IMG/VR virus record: IMGVR_UViG_3300028025_004714
Span: 1-33,946 of that record
Origin: a virus
DNA length: 33,946 nucleotides
Direction: 5' to 3' (one strand)
Numbering within the stretch: position 1 is the first letter of the stretch; every line of letters begins with the position of its first letter. Position numbers and translations under genes: made by a program. The notes below the pieces were generated by a model. The model saw nothing but the letters and a program-made list of their open reading frames with translations, was not told the DNA's origin and ran no database searches. This document shows, piece after piece, positions 22,401 through 31,043 of the stretch.

Positions 22401-23315
22401 CAAAGCCTGCAATGTGAGTTTTGTAGTCGTGCTTGCGCCTGATCCGTCTCCAAGCGTTACATTGTATGTGCGCCCTAAACCGTCTGATCCGTCAATATAG
22501 TCAATTTTAGTCCCCGCTACGGTTGCGGTCACACCCTTAATCATTATGCGAGATGTTGCAGAATAACCATGAGAACCCGTAAAAGTGACAACACATTTTG
22601 AATTTACGCCGTCCCATGCAACGCTTGAAATTGTCTTTTTTGTTATGTCGCTACTGTCAAAACGCGAAGCAATCGCAATGCTGTCGTGAATCTTTACAAT
22701 ATCTCCTATAGAATATCCTGATACGCTTGCAACGGTCAGGCGCGGCAAAATATCATCCAGATTAATATTCGCGGTAGTTACCGCCGTAATCTCAGTTTGA
22801 CTTCCCAGAACAACATTATCATCAGGATGATAAAGAATTGCCGAATCCGTATTGATATGCCCAAAATCACACCGCCCCGTTGCAGCACACTTGATTTGCA
22901 TATCCGTGGTGTTCTTTATGCCCGCACCAAGATCTGAAAGCTTTAAACAGCTTCCGGCAGGAATTGTCGCAAAGCCATCATGCGCGACGAGGAACGCTTC
23001 AAGCTCGTCTGTCATATCCGTGGTGCATGTGTCGTCTGTCGGAACGTAGTAATTTGGATCGCCGACAAAGGAAATTGCGTTTATTGCAGCATCAATATAG
23101 GGCTGCGCCAGTTCTTCAAGCTCATCAATCCAAACCGTTTCGTCTGCCTGTCTGTCGCGCAGCGCATTGTCAATATTCGCGGTGAATGAACCATCCGGAG
23201 CTGAATTTGTAAGAACCGCATCAAGGTCTGTTTTCCATTGTGTTCTGTCCGCGCTGGCTGCATAAACCTGCGTGGAAACCAAAAGAAGAAATAGGAATAA
23301 GAATTTTTTAATCAT
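19485..23315 (-). CDS. Giant tailspike-like protein with signal peptide (1276 aa)
   Basis: Starts at MIKKFLFLFLLLVSTQVYA, a strong Sec signal with probable cleavage after Ala19. The frame continues upstream to 23504, but that part overlaps the gp4-like gene without a ribosome site. The N-terminal part has ATIPAGSCLKLSDL, as in the caps of right-handed beta-helices. The middle, with SNARFEGMFTGIVGETDAEI and YAQNVLFKDITQPVYA, fits helix coils of a pectin-lyase-like spike. From residue 1140, TNPYSIFVNNGIARFDDG and the end IIDTTNWMAISSTGTWVLG are modules of phage fiber tips. No catalytic pair assigned. Confidence 0.78.
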   Translation of the reverse strand: MIKKFLFLFLLLVSTQVYAASADRTQWKTDLDAVLTNSAPDGSFTANIDNALRDRQADETVWIDELEELAQPYIDAAINAISFVGDPNYYVPTDDTCTTDMTDELEAFLVAHDGFATIPAGSCLKLSDLGAGIKNTTDMQIKCAATGRCDFGHINTDSAILYHPDDNVVLGSQTEITAVTTANINLDDILPRLTVASVSGYSIGDIVKIHDSIAIASRFDSSDITKKTISSVAWDGVNSKCVVTFTGSHGYSATSRIMIKGVTATVAGTKIDYIDGSDGLGRTYNVTLGDGSGASTTTKLTLQALDNATDTTAGTDVNCDTGTYSSGGQSASSPGWAGEANQIVGIDTTNNYIFLAAPLKYSEYYAQSPQLYRFTKARKFSLEGIKGIAIGDTSDVSITVSDPTFDIRGIPDALFKDVRCDDVWDACIIRRSSPFSKIENLFTINLKNMGTNDASGTPKTITAISATNPAVFTSVAHGFSNGGNGIYLSGMPAGYETLNNIVCRVSDKTNDTFQCKDTYGNYLSANGFVAFSGTATAGETANVTGLGYGYSDYGTAFGSTAYNVTCVNGRHCRTSDAQTATWNAKLTSGSSVIQKGQPVYTMLDGGLAIGAFGVAFDTHEEDAEATMKNIQCIAPERGPQFGSYEGRCIQVRGLSMNVDGYKQYGGNSGVRIVATNHGTQQPEYWFNNVDIRGLDDINDDVAATQSTSDSNGIYIADTNSSFITQDNTNTKKPKLHLSNARFEGMFTGIVGETDAEIYAQNVLFKDITQPVYARPGTNFEFESVVDDRRNMNVSGLEGTSVTSVSVGTGSKSFTTQSSERYRVKMSVLAYSAGSPSNYMLGTVTDYDSTTGVLDITVSKTGGSGSYTDWVIQADFGTVTLGSDADDGGATVRIEKMHSIRNRALPSTLFTEFDTTAAKYYDYGDWTDTNSVATIAPQVTSPNASTLNLKTDVSRISGKKAIEATTANAFSVRQAGSSVNLFNIDTSVASSDIGVTIQPQTAATDNAAIYCTASDSTCNLVLGGYGATRGINFQPDRSDGTTRFRMLPYSFSLTPTTNGTAGTADVTYTAPADTGLTASTNAPLWKLDFSATREHATGALASQYDFWMLNSTHSAVGASTITDAASFYIDDAPQAGANVTITNPYSIFVNNGIARFDDGLVTKYPLTTLDTGGVASTPTLANQTNYTYINTGSTSKANITLPSASVTDGVSNYKACVIDADGIRITAQSGDFIYNGSSASTSGGYIESTTIGSCIELIIIDTTNWMAISSTGTWVLG

Positions 23316-24072
23316 ATGTGTCACCGTATGTATCTCCATAAACGCCACCTCCGCCGCCACCATCGACCGCATCATCTCCGCCAATATAAAGCCCTCTGCG
23401 TCTGCGCCCCATAGGCACGCAAATTCGAGCCTCCATAAACTTGTTTTTTCTATTTGCCCTGCGTATATCGGCAAGTCCGCTTTCGGCAATTTCGATCTGC
23501 TCAACTGTCAATGACTTGCCGTAAATGCCTGCGATTCGCATGGCAAAATTATATTCTATCGTTTCTTCGTATCCGGGCGGCAACGATATAACCTGTGAAA
23601 GACCGGTGAACTCTGTCAAAGGCTGATTGACGTACATAAAAAGCGTTTCTGCGGCATTCGGTACACCCCAAAGATTTATAACGCCGACCGGATATGTCGG
23701 GTTGTAATAAAGATATTGCGGCGAAGCAGACGCATCTTTTCTGTAGATTCTCGCAAACTTCGCATTGTCGATTATTTCAACCGGTGTATCACTGCTCGCC
23801 GCATCACGGATATAAGCAACTTTAATACTTACAGGTCTCACGGTGTCAATGTCTGCGTCTGCGCCTATCGTGTAGCTTGCAACGCCGGCACTTAAAACAT
23901 GAGAAAGGAGCGTATCGCTGTAAATCATCGCATCGCGCGTCCCCCATGTCGAAATCATGCGGTTGAGGCGTTTAAAATGCCCCGCAATCTCTTGAGCGTC
24001 AATATCCTCTACAGGGTCAACAACCCTGATCAATTCTAAAGCAGCTCTGATTAAATCGCGGGGCGTTGTCAT
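23308..24072 (-). CDS. P22 gp4-like head-tail adaptor (254 aa)
   Basis: Tail accessory factor that binds under the portal. The N-terminus (MTTPRDLIRAALELIRV, then GHFKRLNRMISTWGTR) and the middle SLPPGYEETIEYNFAMRIAGIYG follow the P22_Tail-4 pattern. It is longer than P22 gp4 (166), ending in a Gly-rich tail with GGGGGG and a repeated YGDTYGDTYD. No transglycosylase signature was identified. Eight bases overlap the tailspike start. Confidence 0.85.
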   Translation of the reverse strand: MTTPRDLIRAALELIRVVDPVEDIDAQEIAGHFKRLNRMISTWGTRDAMIYSDTLLSHVLSAGVASYTIGADADIDTVRPVSIKVAYIRDAASSDTPVEIIDNAKFARIYRKDASASPQYLYYNPTYPVGVINLWGVPNAAETLFMYVNQPLTEFTGLSQVISLPPGYEETIEYNFAMRIAGIYGKSLTVEQIEIAESGLADIRRANRKNKFMEARICVPMGRRRRGLYIGGDDAVDGGGGGGVYGDTYGDTYD

Positions 24073-24078
24073 TTAAAG

Positions 24079-24348
24079 TTACGCCTTTGTCCAGCCGGCA
24101 GCTTCAAGGATTTTTGCAGTCGCCTCATTTTCAACGTACTTAATGAGGTTACCTTTCCCGTCAGAGCTTTTTTCGCCTTCAGCAGCGGACTTAGTGTATT
24201 TTACGCCACTAATCTTTTGCTTTGGTGCAGTTTTTGCAGCCAAAAGATCGGCTTCAGCTTTCGCCAGCTTTGCTTTCAGTTCTGCAATTTCTGGATTTTC
24301 CACAGCTGGTTCGATTGGTGCGGCTGGTTTTGCAGTTTCTTTCGTCAT
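24079..24348 (-). CDS. Small helical protein in the capsid operon (89 aa)
   Basis: Proline/alanine-rich start, a coiled coil at about 18-42 (EIAELKAKLAKAEADLLAAK), and a short folded end (YVENEATAKILEAAGWTKA). Such short coil-plus-terminal-domain proteins are common between coat and tail-adaptor genes, sometimes as head-completion factors. No family assigned. Confidence 0.6.
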   Translation of the reverse strand: MTKETAKPAAPIEPAVENPEIAELKAKLAKAEADLLAAKTAPKQKISGVKYTKSAAEGEKSSDGKGNLIKYVENEATAKILEAAGWTKA

Positions 24349-24365
24349 GATATTTCAGTCCTTTT

Positions 24366-24689
24366 CTAAGTTGTTACGCGAGTCGCGCCCGCAAGTCCTT
24401 CACGGCGGAACACCGTAACGGAGTATGTGCCTGCGGCGGGAGTTACCCCGCCAGCAGTCGGATTTACGAATTTGACAGATACCGTGTCAGCAGCGGTGAC
24501 TATTGCCCCCGTTATCGCCACTCCATCAACATAAGACGGAGGATCAACGCGAACGCTATCCCCGATCTTAACACCCCGCACAGTCAAAGACTGCGCGGGT
24601 GCCGTTACTGTCGCAACTTCCGCAGGTGTCCAAGCGACATCCACGATAGAAGCAACAATAACATTACCTGCAAGTATTGAGTTTCCCAT
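24366..24689 (-). CDS. Putative head decoration protein (107 aa)
   Basis: Starts MGNSILAGNVIVASIVDVAW and is wholly beta-rich. The pattern SLTVRGVKIGDSVRVDPP ... TAADTVSVKFVNPTAGG ... TYSVTVFRR is one I know from small proteins next to P22-like coat genes, probably capsid decorators. Start at 24689 is chosen for AAGGGAG upstream; the frame continues into the coat gene to 24779 without support. Lies 14 bases after the coat gene. Confidence 0.7.
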   Translation of the reverse strand: MGNSILAGNVIVASIVDVAWTPAEVATVTAPAQSLTVRGVKIGDSVRVDPPSYVDGVAITGAIVTAADTVSVKFVNPTAGGVTPAAGTYSVTVFRREGLAGATRVTT

Positions 24690-24703
24690 GGTTTCATACT
24701 CCC

Positions 24704-25951
24704 TTACGCTGTGACGCGAGTTGCGTGCTGCGGATAAACAGGAACAAGCCCGAACAGCGAATCCAGACGTGTGACCCATTTCCGAGTATTTCCATCGAAA
24801 TACTTAATCAAAGCCAAATTCAATCCGTTTTCATTTACCTGTTCCGCAAGCTCTGCGCTTGTTGGCATTGGCAATGGAACTGAAATAGCTCTGAACGCAT
24901 GTTTCTGGAACATTAGAGACTGCTTGTAAGTTGTAGAAGCTGATCCAACAACCGTTATAGCATCTTCATCCACAGGCAAGGCAACAACGTTTTGCAAGCT
25001 TCCTGACGCTGGCCCGTATATCGGTTCATTTAGCGTCAAAGTGACTTGACCCGATGCATTCGCCGTAACGTCTGCCCCAACATGAGAATATTGCTTCAAG
25101 AGGGGGGCAAGACTTTGCTTGGTTAACGGGTGCACAGCATAATGCCCTGCGATTGTGAACGCCGTACCTTTTGTCACAGTTCCCGTATTGGCGGTCAAAC
25201 CATCAACACCTAGTGTTGTCATGCCTTCCGTCAAAGCAACAACAGAAGCTTCAACCGCAAGCCCGGTAACATCGTTGCCGTTCGTGTGGCGATAGATAAG
25301 CTGGTTTTTATACCAGTCAAAGCCCAAAGCATTACCAATGATCGCTTTGTTATATTCGCCGCGCTCAAATGTGAACAAGTTTTTATTCGCATTCACTGCA
25401 TTTCTCATAGAGCTTGAGTCCATGAGAAAAATACGATCAGAATCAGGCGCAAGATACTCGTCCAGCTTTTCGCCGCCAGACATAACGGTATCAGGATCAA
25501 CGATCGTGCTCCCCGCTGTTCCTACCACGTTACCAGTGTATTGAGTTGCTTTTTTAATCATACGGCTTTCGATATTACTTGCCATTTGATTAATCATCGG
25601 CTGGATCAGTCTTTTATAGACTGCGCCAACATCAATATCATGCGCAAGTTGGCGTGTGTCGAGATCAAAAGGAATTGTCCCGCTCATGTCCAGTGCCAAA
25701 TTAACAGAACGTTCTTTTGCGTCCTGAATGCGGCCTGTAATATCAAAATCATCTTCTTGAACAAGCCAAGTTGTCGGGATTTTAATACTGACCGTATCGC
25801 CTGACGAATAGCCGTTAGCATCAGGTTTAAAAGCATTTTCTTCCACTTTTTCGACTTCACGGTAAAAATGAATTTTATCCATAAGATCAGCCGCTCCCAT
25901 TTTAAGCAGCTTTTTTGTATTTTCCTTAATGGTTTTGATTGCGTCAGCCAT
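24704..25951 (-). CDS. Major coat protein, P22 gp5-like (415 aa)
   Basis: Forms the capsid shell with the HK97 fold. KGTAFTIAGHYAVHPLTKQS at about 261-280 is the most recognisable block of the P22 coat family, and the length (415) is near P22 gp5 (430). The N-terminal helix (DAIKTIKENTKKLLKMG) and the VEENAFKPDANGYSSGDTVS block fit the N-arm and E-loop region. It follows the scaffold gene by 17 bases, with AGGAGATAAAA as ribosome site. An inserted domain as in P22 is probable in the 220-340 region. Confidence 0.9.
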   Translation of the reverse strand: MADAIKTIKENTKKLLKMGAADLMDKIHFYREVEKVEENAFKPDANGYSSGDTVSIKIPTTWLVQEDDFDITGRIQDAKERSVNLALDMSGTIPFDLDTRQLAHDIDVGAVYKRLIQPMINQMASNIESRMIKKATQYTGNVVGTAGSTIVDPDTVMSGGEKLDEYLAPDSDRIFLMDSSSMRNAVNANKNLFTFERGEYNKAIIGNALGFDWYKNQLIYRHTNGNDVTGLAVEASVVALTEGMTTLGVDGLTANTGTVTKGTAFTIAGHYAVHPLTKQSLAPLLKQYSHVGADVTANASGQVTLTLNEPIYGPASGSLQNVVALPVDEDAITVVGSASTTYKQSLMFQKHAFRAISVPLPMPTSAELAEQVNENGLNLALIKYFDGNTRKWVTRLDSLFGLVPVYPQHATRVTA

Positions 25952-25968
25952 GATTTTTATCTCCTATA

Positions 25969-26817
25969 TCATTTGACTTTATACTTTTTCAGCAAATCCT
26001 TGCCGCTCAAAGCATTGTCAGACTTAAAGCCTGATGTTTGAGGGACTCGGGAAGGCGGATTCGGTAACTGTTTTTGTTGAGGGGATGCTTGGGATTTTCT
26101 GATTTTCTCAAGCACACTGTCTATTTTTGATAGTCTTTCCGGAAACATTTCATCAGCAAGGGCGGGATCTTTGGCTAACGCATACAAAACTTGAGGGGCA
26201 TCTTTTCCCGTAATGATCTTGTTCAAAGCTCGTGCTACCGCAGGGGTTTGAGGCAAAGAATCATAAAGATCAGCTACCAAGTCATCGTAATCAGGGTTTT
26301 CAGCCGCGAAAGCATCTTCTTTTGCGCCTAATTCCTCAATAACTTTATTTGATGACTCTTGTTGTTTTTGTTGCGTTTGCTTCTTTTCATCGGCTGCTTT
26401 CGCATCATTCGCTTTCTTTTCGCGCTCAAAAAGCTTTTGATCCACTTTCCAATCGGTCAAAGCCTCATGGTATTCGTCATCAAAATCAAAATCTTCCTTT
26501 TTAGGGCGTGGCTTTTCAGCCGTGGCACTGGCAGAGGATTTCTTTTCCTGTTCGTTCTTCCACGCCTCAAATTCGGCAAGCTTTGCCTCTGCTGTTTTGG
26601 CGCGGTAAGTGAGTTGGTCAATGCGTTTTTCATAGCGTTTGGAAGCGTTACGATTTTCCTTTTTTGCTGGTTTCGGAGCTTGATCCTGACTTTCGTCACT
26701 ATCGTTTTCGCTCTCATCGCTCGCAGTGTCATCGTCATGAGTCGTATCCGATGGCGCGGCGTTGTCATCGGGCGTTAAAATTGTAGTGTCAATATTTTGG
26801 TTATCTTCATCAGACAT
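25969..26817 (-). CDS. Scaffolding protein (282 aa)
   Basis: Highly acidic N-terminal half (DDDTASDESENDSDESQDQ), central coiled coil (about 68-160), and a basic helical C-terminus (SGKDLLKKYKVK) of the type that in P22 binds coat protein. Length is 282 against 303 in P22. The location between portal and coat genes is the standard one. Overlaps the portal end by eight bases. It should leave the procapsid before DNA entry. Confidence 0.85.
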   Translation of the reverse strand: MSDEDNQNIDTTILTPDDNAAPSDTTHDDDTASDESENDSDESQDQAPKPAKKENRNASKRYEKRIDQLTYRAKTAEAKLAEFEAWKNEQEKKSSASATAEKPRPKKEDFDFDDEYHEALTDWKVDQKLFEREKKANDAKAADEKKQTQQKQQESSNKVIEELGAKEDAFAAENPDYDDLVADLYDSLPQTPAVARALNKIITGKDAPQVLYALAKDPALADEMFPERLSKIDSVLEKIRKSQASPQQKQLPNPPSRVPQTSGFKSDNALSGKDLLKKYKVK

Positions 26818-29014
26818 TTTGGATTCCTTGTTCGGGGATGTTCATCGCATTTTGTGGGGCTTGCGAAGGAATGCCCTCATCTTCACTAAGAAGAAGCTCT
26901 AAAGCGGTTCGTGCATCATTATTGCCCGCTTGCAGTTCCTGAATTGTAGATAAAATGTTCGGTAAAACATTCGCTGGCATTGTTCCTATTTCAGCTTGCG
27001 CTTTGTAGAACTCTAATTCCGCTTGGAACGCTTTTATCTTCACTTCCTGTTCTTTGATTGTATTTTGCTCTTTTTTGATCTCAAAGTCCATATTTTCCGC
27101 ACGCTCTTTAGAATCGAGCTGTTTTTGAAGTTCCACAAGCTGATTTTTAAAGAGGTCTACAGCCTGCTGCGCCTTCATCAATGCCATTTGTTCCGGCGTT
27201 TGTTCGTCATCAGCAACGCCAGGAGGAAGTGCTTTCTTAAGACGTTTAGCAATTTCCTTCATGCCAGGTGCATCAATATTTGAGGCAATCAAATCAGCCG
27301 CAACGCTCATGACTTCGGGCATAAGTTCGGCAAGCTGTAGCTGCGCCTCAAGGGATTCTTGGCGCTTCGATGCGTAGGACGGCCCCACCGTAACATGCGT
27401 GGTATACGTTCCTTTTTCCATGTCATAAACGCCCATTGTCTTTTTGCCGTCGCGCTTGATTTCTGTCGGCTGGTTAATGGAAATTCTTTCTTCTTTCCTG
27501 TCTTCGCCGACAACACGAACATTTTGCTTATCAACAAAAAGTTTACTGATAAGATCGTTCACAATATCGCCGACCGCGCACACTGATTTTGATTGATTAT
27601 CGATGTAGTGATAGCTTGCCGTATCGCCTTGGCGTTGGAGTGCCAGAATTGCTTTGCCTGATCTATCCTGATTTGTTTCCTTGCCTTGGCTGGCATCATA
27701 AATGCCTGTCACGCTTTTCATGTATTCGGAGGCGTTAAGCGCAGATTGAACCATAGCCATACTTGGCTGCGCGGGCGGTTGCCTCATTGGCGGCGGATCA
27801 GGAAATGCTTGCCCGTTTTTGATTGTTACTGTGGGTTTGTAAGACAATACAGGGTAATTTTTAGTATTAGCGTCTTTCCACATTTCTTGATATTCATCAA
27901 TTTGACCCTCTGCCACAACCCACGGAGATTTCGGCTGCAATGCGACAACTTCCGTGTGCGATGATTCCCAATAGTTCAGCATGATTTGCGGATCGCGCAT
28001 CACGGAGATAAGCCCTGAAATGTGACGCTTTCCATTGTTCCAAATTGTGTTTCCATACACTGGAACGATCGGGATACGTTCACCAAGCCAGTCAGTTTTC
28101 TCAAGAATTTCTTGCCCGTTCGTTTTGCACCATTTCACAAGATCAACTTTTTCATCCCTTGATCTGGTTATGTAGACACGTCCTGAAAACGGATCACCGT
28201 CTTTGAGCTTTTCCACTTTATACCCGAGCTTTTGTTCAAGCTCTTTTCGATCAGATTCGCGCAAAACGTCAAGCTGTCCGTTCATTGAAACTTCGTGAAG
28301 TTTTTCTATTTCACATTCAATGTAATAATATTCACAGACAACGACTTGCTTGTCCTTAACCCATGCCTTGCCGCCACCATCGAAGTCAATTACTTGCGCA
28401 TCGGGGTACTGCTCTTTGAACTGTTCTTTGCTCATGGCAGATTGAATAAATCCGTACCGCGCATCGCGCCCGTCAAGCTCAACAGAGGACGGATCAATCA
28501 AAATACGCGAAAAGTCATGGACGGTATCGATGATAATTTTTTGCTTAAAAGTGCCTCTAACCCAGTCTGTGCGGACTGTAATCCATCCCAAACCAGCGGT
28601 AACCTGAAACGCGGCGGCGACATCATACGCAGTATCAGCTTTAGAAGCTTTTTCAGCTTTCCTGATTATGCCAGCGCGGACTTCGCCTGTTTCTTCGTCG
28701 GCATCATCGTCATCTGGAAGAACGTGAATTGAAGGACGCGAAGCCCTCATTTCATTGATAATGTTGTTAACGAATGACGGGCATTTATTGATTACAAGCT
28801 TAACTTTGTTAGGGCAGTCCTCGGGGAGATCTTCCCAGTGACCCTCGCCCAAAGCAAAATCAATATCGGATTCCATTTGAGTATAAAACTCACCCCAATA
28901 GGTCTTTGCTGTTTCGTAGTTTTCACGAATTTGAGTCAACAGCTCTTCGTTTTCTTCGCTGTCTGTTTCTTTCTCTGTATTTTCGTTTTCGTAGTCGTTC
29001 ATGCTGCCTGCCAT
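26810..29014 (-). CDS. Portal protein, P22 gp1-like (734 aa)
   Basis: Dodecameric vertex ring for DNA packaging. Length is 734 against 725 in P22. Recognisable blocks include VVNKCP-like VINKCPSFVNNIINEMRASRP near residue 65-85, LIDPSSVELDGRDARYGFIQ and MLNYWESSHTEVVALQPKSPW. The C-terminal 130 residues are a long coiled helix (ALMKAQQAVDLFKNQLVELQ onward), matching the barrel of P22-type portals. The ATG at 29014 has only a weak AGGCG site; an ATG at 29002 is possible. Follows the terminase by 31 bases. Confidence 0.92.
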   Translation of the reverse strand: MAGSMNDYENENTEKETDSEENEELLTQIRENYETAKTYWGEFYTQMESDIDFALGEGHWEDLPEDCPNKVKLVINKCPSFVNNIINEMRASRPSIHVLPDDDDADEETGEVRAGIIRKAEKASKADTAYDVAAAFQVTAGLGWITVRTDWVRGTFKQKIIIDTVHDFSRILIDPSSVELDGRDARYGFIQSAMSKEQFKEQYPDAQVIDFDGGGKAWVKDKQVVVCEYYYIECEIEKLHEVSMNGQLDVLRESDRKELEQKLGYKVEKLKDGDPFSGRVYITRSRDEKVDLVKWCKTNGQEILEKTDWLGERIPIVPVYGNTIWNNGKRHISGLISVMRDPQIMLNYWESSHTEVVALQPKSPWVVAEGQIDEYQEMWKDANTKNYPVLSYKPTVTIKNGQAFPDPPPMRQPPAQPSMAMVQSALNASEYMKSVTGIYDASQGKETNQDRSGKAILALQRQGDTASYHYIDNQSKSVCAVGDIVNDLISKLFVDKQNVRVVGEDRKEERISINQPTEIKRDGKKTMGVYDMEKGTYTTHVTVGPSYASKRQESLEAQLQLAELMPEVMSVAADLIASNIDAPGMKEIAKRLKKALPPGVADDEQTPEQMALMKAQQAVDLFKNQLVELQKQLDSKERAENMDFEIKKEQNTIKEQEVKIKAFQAELEFYKAQAEIGTMPANVLPNILSTIQELQAGNNDARTALELLLSEDEGIPSQAPQNAMNIPEQGIQNV

Positions 29015-29045
29015 CGCCTATCAATATCACATAATACTAATATTA

Positions 29046-30545
29046 TCACCAATTGTAACTAAGTTTCTTTTTCGGCTTGTCATCACCAAAACCAATTTTG
29101 TCAGCATTGACTGCAAAAGTTCGGAAAGCTGACGCACCGTGGCTGGCTTCATCGTGCAGTTCTTCGTTCGTGAACATCGAATCTGCCTTGCTCCATTTTC
29201 GCGAATAATTATCAAGATGCAGGATTATCTTGTGGCATTTTTCCGCATCGAACCAGCAATTAGGCAAGGTAGGCTTGCAGAAATTCCGTATGTCGTGCCA
29301 AACGTCCGTTGAACGCGGCGTAATATCAATCGGGCGTATCCCGCATTGCTCCGCCATTTGCTTATCAGTGAAAAGTTCAGAGCCGCGCATCCGCGTATTA
29401 CCGTCATGCGGGAAATGGTGTCCGATGTAATTATAACCGCGTTCAAGCAGCATCTTTTGATAAAAGCTCCATCCTTCATCGCTTGACTCGTGGTAATCAA
29501 TGAAATGATGACGGCCTTCAACTTTTTGATAAAACAGGCATGACATAAGATCGTTTGTTCCCAAATCCCACCATGTATGCACGCCATGCGCCTCGTTATA
29601 CGGCACAGAGCAAATCTGCCCGCGCTCCCGTACCTTTTTCATTTCCTTTGTGTAGTACGCGCCTTTGAGCGAGCCTTGGAAAGCTTCCTCGGGCGTGGAC
29701 GGAAATTCGCGCTCCATGTCATCATCCTGTTGCTCTCGCTTGAGGATATACCAATATTTTTGTTGCTTGCTCAAAACTATTCCCTGCTCTTCCAGTTCAT
29801 CAAAATACTTTTCCATTTCGGGCGTAATGATTGCGGTCTCGCCTTCAAGTGTGGCGTATTTCGGATTGTTATGCCAAGCGAAAAAGAAAAACTTAGGCTC
29901 TGACCTGGCAAGGGGCTTACCGGAATCCCGTAACTTTCGCGCCCGTTCGGTAAGCTCAAAGAACTCGCCTTTCTTTCCTTCCGCCGTAGATTCGATAAAT
30001 ATCTGCTGCCCGTCTGCAACCGTGTTCAATGCGCCCGTCTTCACTTCTCGGGCTTTCTCGGGCGTCTTTGCCGAGATCTTGCCGTACTCGGAAACAAGCA
30101 ATTTCTGAAACGTGCCTGATCGCAAGGAGGTTCCAACAACAATACTGGATTTATTTGAAAATGAAAGCTTGCGCGCGCTGTCCTGTGCAGCAAATTTTAT
30201 AGCCTTCAACCATTCGGGCAGATTTTCGTATGCGAACCTGATTTTGTTATCGAATAGATCCTGCGCCACGTCTTGAGTTTGAGCAATGACCGCCGCCTTG
30301 TGGTTTGAATTGAACAGGCAGGCATCGAGAAAATAGATCATGATGAACGTGGTAAATCCAAGCTGCCGCGCTTTCAGAATGACATTGAAATAATACATTG
30401 AATTGTAAAGCGCGAGCTGCGCCGTATTCATGCGGAATTTGATTTTATTACCGTCCGCGTCTTGGATGTAATAGAGATTATTCAGCCGCCATCTGCGATC
30501 TCCGAGCTTACTCTTGATCTGTTGGTATGTCTGCTGATTGTCCAT
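29046..30545 (-). CDS. Terminase large subunit (499 aa)
   Basis: DNA-packaging motor and nuclease. Residues 58-66 (KARQLGFTT) are the deviant Walker A of P22 gp2-type terminases. LLVSEYGK at 149-156 is the Walker B region with Glu153, and IFIESTAEG at 183-190 is the coupling motif. The RNase H-like nuclease has Asp327 (WWDLGTND), Asp381 (PHDGN) and Asp465 (HDEASHGASAFR). Length equals P22 gp2 (499). The ATG at 30545 is chosen for GAGGA upstream; the TTG one codon earlier is less likely. Overlaps terS by 38 bases. Confidence 0.95.
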   Translation of the reverse strand: MDNQQTYQQIKSKLGDRRWRLNNLYYIQDADGNKIKFRMNTAQLALYNSMYYFNVILKARQLGFTTFIMIYFLDACLFNSNHKAAVIAQTQDVAQDLFDNKIRFAYENLPEWLKAIKFAAQDSARKLSFSNKSSIVVGTSLRSGTFQKLLVSEYGKISAKTPEKAREVKTGALNTVADGQQIFIESTAEGKKGEFFELTERARKLRDSGKPLARSEPKFFFFAWHNNPKYATLEGETAIITPEMEKYFDELEEQGIVLSKQQKYWYILKREQQDDDMEREFPSTPEEAFQGSLKGAYYTKEMKKVRERGQICSVPYNEAHGVHTWWDLGTNDLMSCLFYQKVEGRHHFIDYHESSDEGWSFYQKMLLERGYNYIGHHFPHDGNTRMRGSELFTDKQMAEQCGIRPIDITPRSTDVWHDIRNFCKPTLPNCWFDAEKCHKIILHLDNYSRKWSKADSMFTNEELHDEASHGASAFRTFAVNADKIGFGDDKPKKKLSYNW

Positions 30546-31005
30546 CAATTTCCTCGAAAAGCTGGATTAAAGACATGGAGAGTTCGCCTGTCAGGTTAAG
30601 ATGCTTTTCTTCTTTCCACTTATTGAGCTGGCGAATTTGCAGCCAAGACAGGGCGGCTTTTGTGTCCGGTGCGTATTTCTTTTTGATCGGCGTTATGATC
30701 GGCGTTCCTTCATAAACCGATATGTGAACATCATCGTGTTCATAGCCGATAGCACGTTCATAAAGGGCATTGGCTACCTCCGCGTCTGCGGTGAGCTTTC
30801 CTTTTTTTATTGCCGCTTTAAAAGTCGGGTGTTTGTTTTTCCAGTTGTTAAGAGTTCCCTCATCAACCTCGAAAAAGTCAGCCAATTCCTGATCGATCGC
30901 ACCAAGCAAACAGAGCTTATACGCCTGAACGTTATAAGCTCTGTTGTATTTTGTTGGTCTGCCATTTGGCAGTGGTTCCTTTTTTTTCGGCTTCTTTTTC
31001 GCCAT
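30508..31005 (-). CDS. Terminase small subunit (165 aa)
   Basis: Recognises the packaging site. Basic lysine-rich start, then an HTH-like segment (IDQELADFFEVDEGTLNNWK, residues 37-56) typical of small terminases, and a C-terminal region with YAPDTKAALSWLQIRQLNKWK, common in terminases of this group. Length is close to P22 gp3 (162). GAGGTGATGAT precedes the ATG. The pac site was not identified. Confidence 0.9.
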   Translation of the reverse strand: MAKKKPKKKEPLPNGRPTKYNRAYNVQAYKLCLLGAIDQELADFFEVDEGTLNNWKNKHPTFKAAIKKGKLTADAEVANALYERAIGYEHDDVHISVYEGTPIITPIKKKYAPDTKAALSWLQIRQLNKWKEEKHLNLTGELSMSLIQLFEEIDGQSADIPTDQE

Positions 31006-31043
31006 ATCATCACCTCAAAGGGGGTGCGCCCCGTGAATTATTA

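Noticed and set aside
31021-31032. GGGGTGCGCCCC hairpin between the signal-peptide gene and terS.
   Set aside because: Four-base stem without a T run, so not a terminator; too weak to call.
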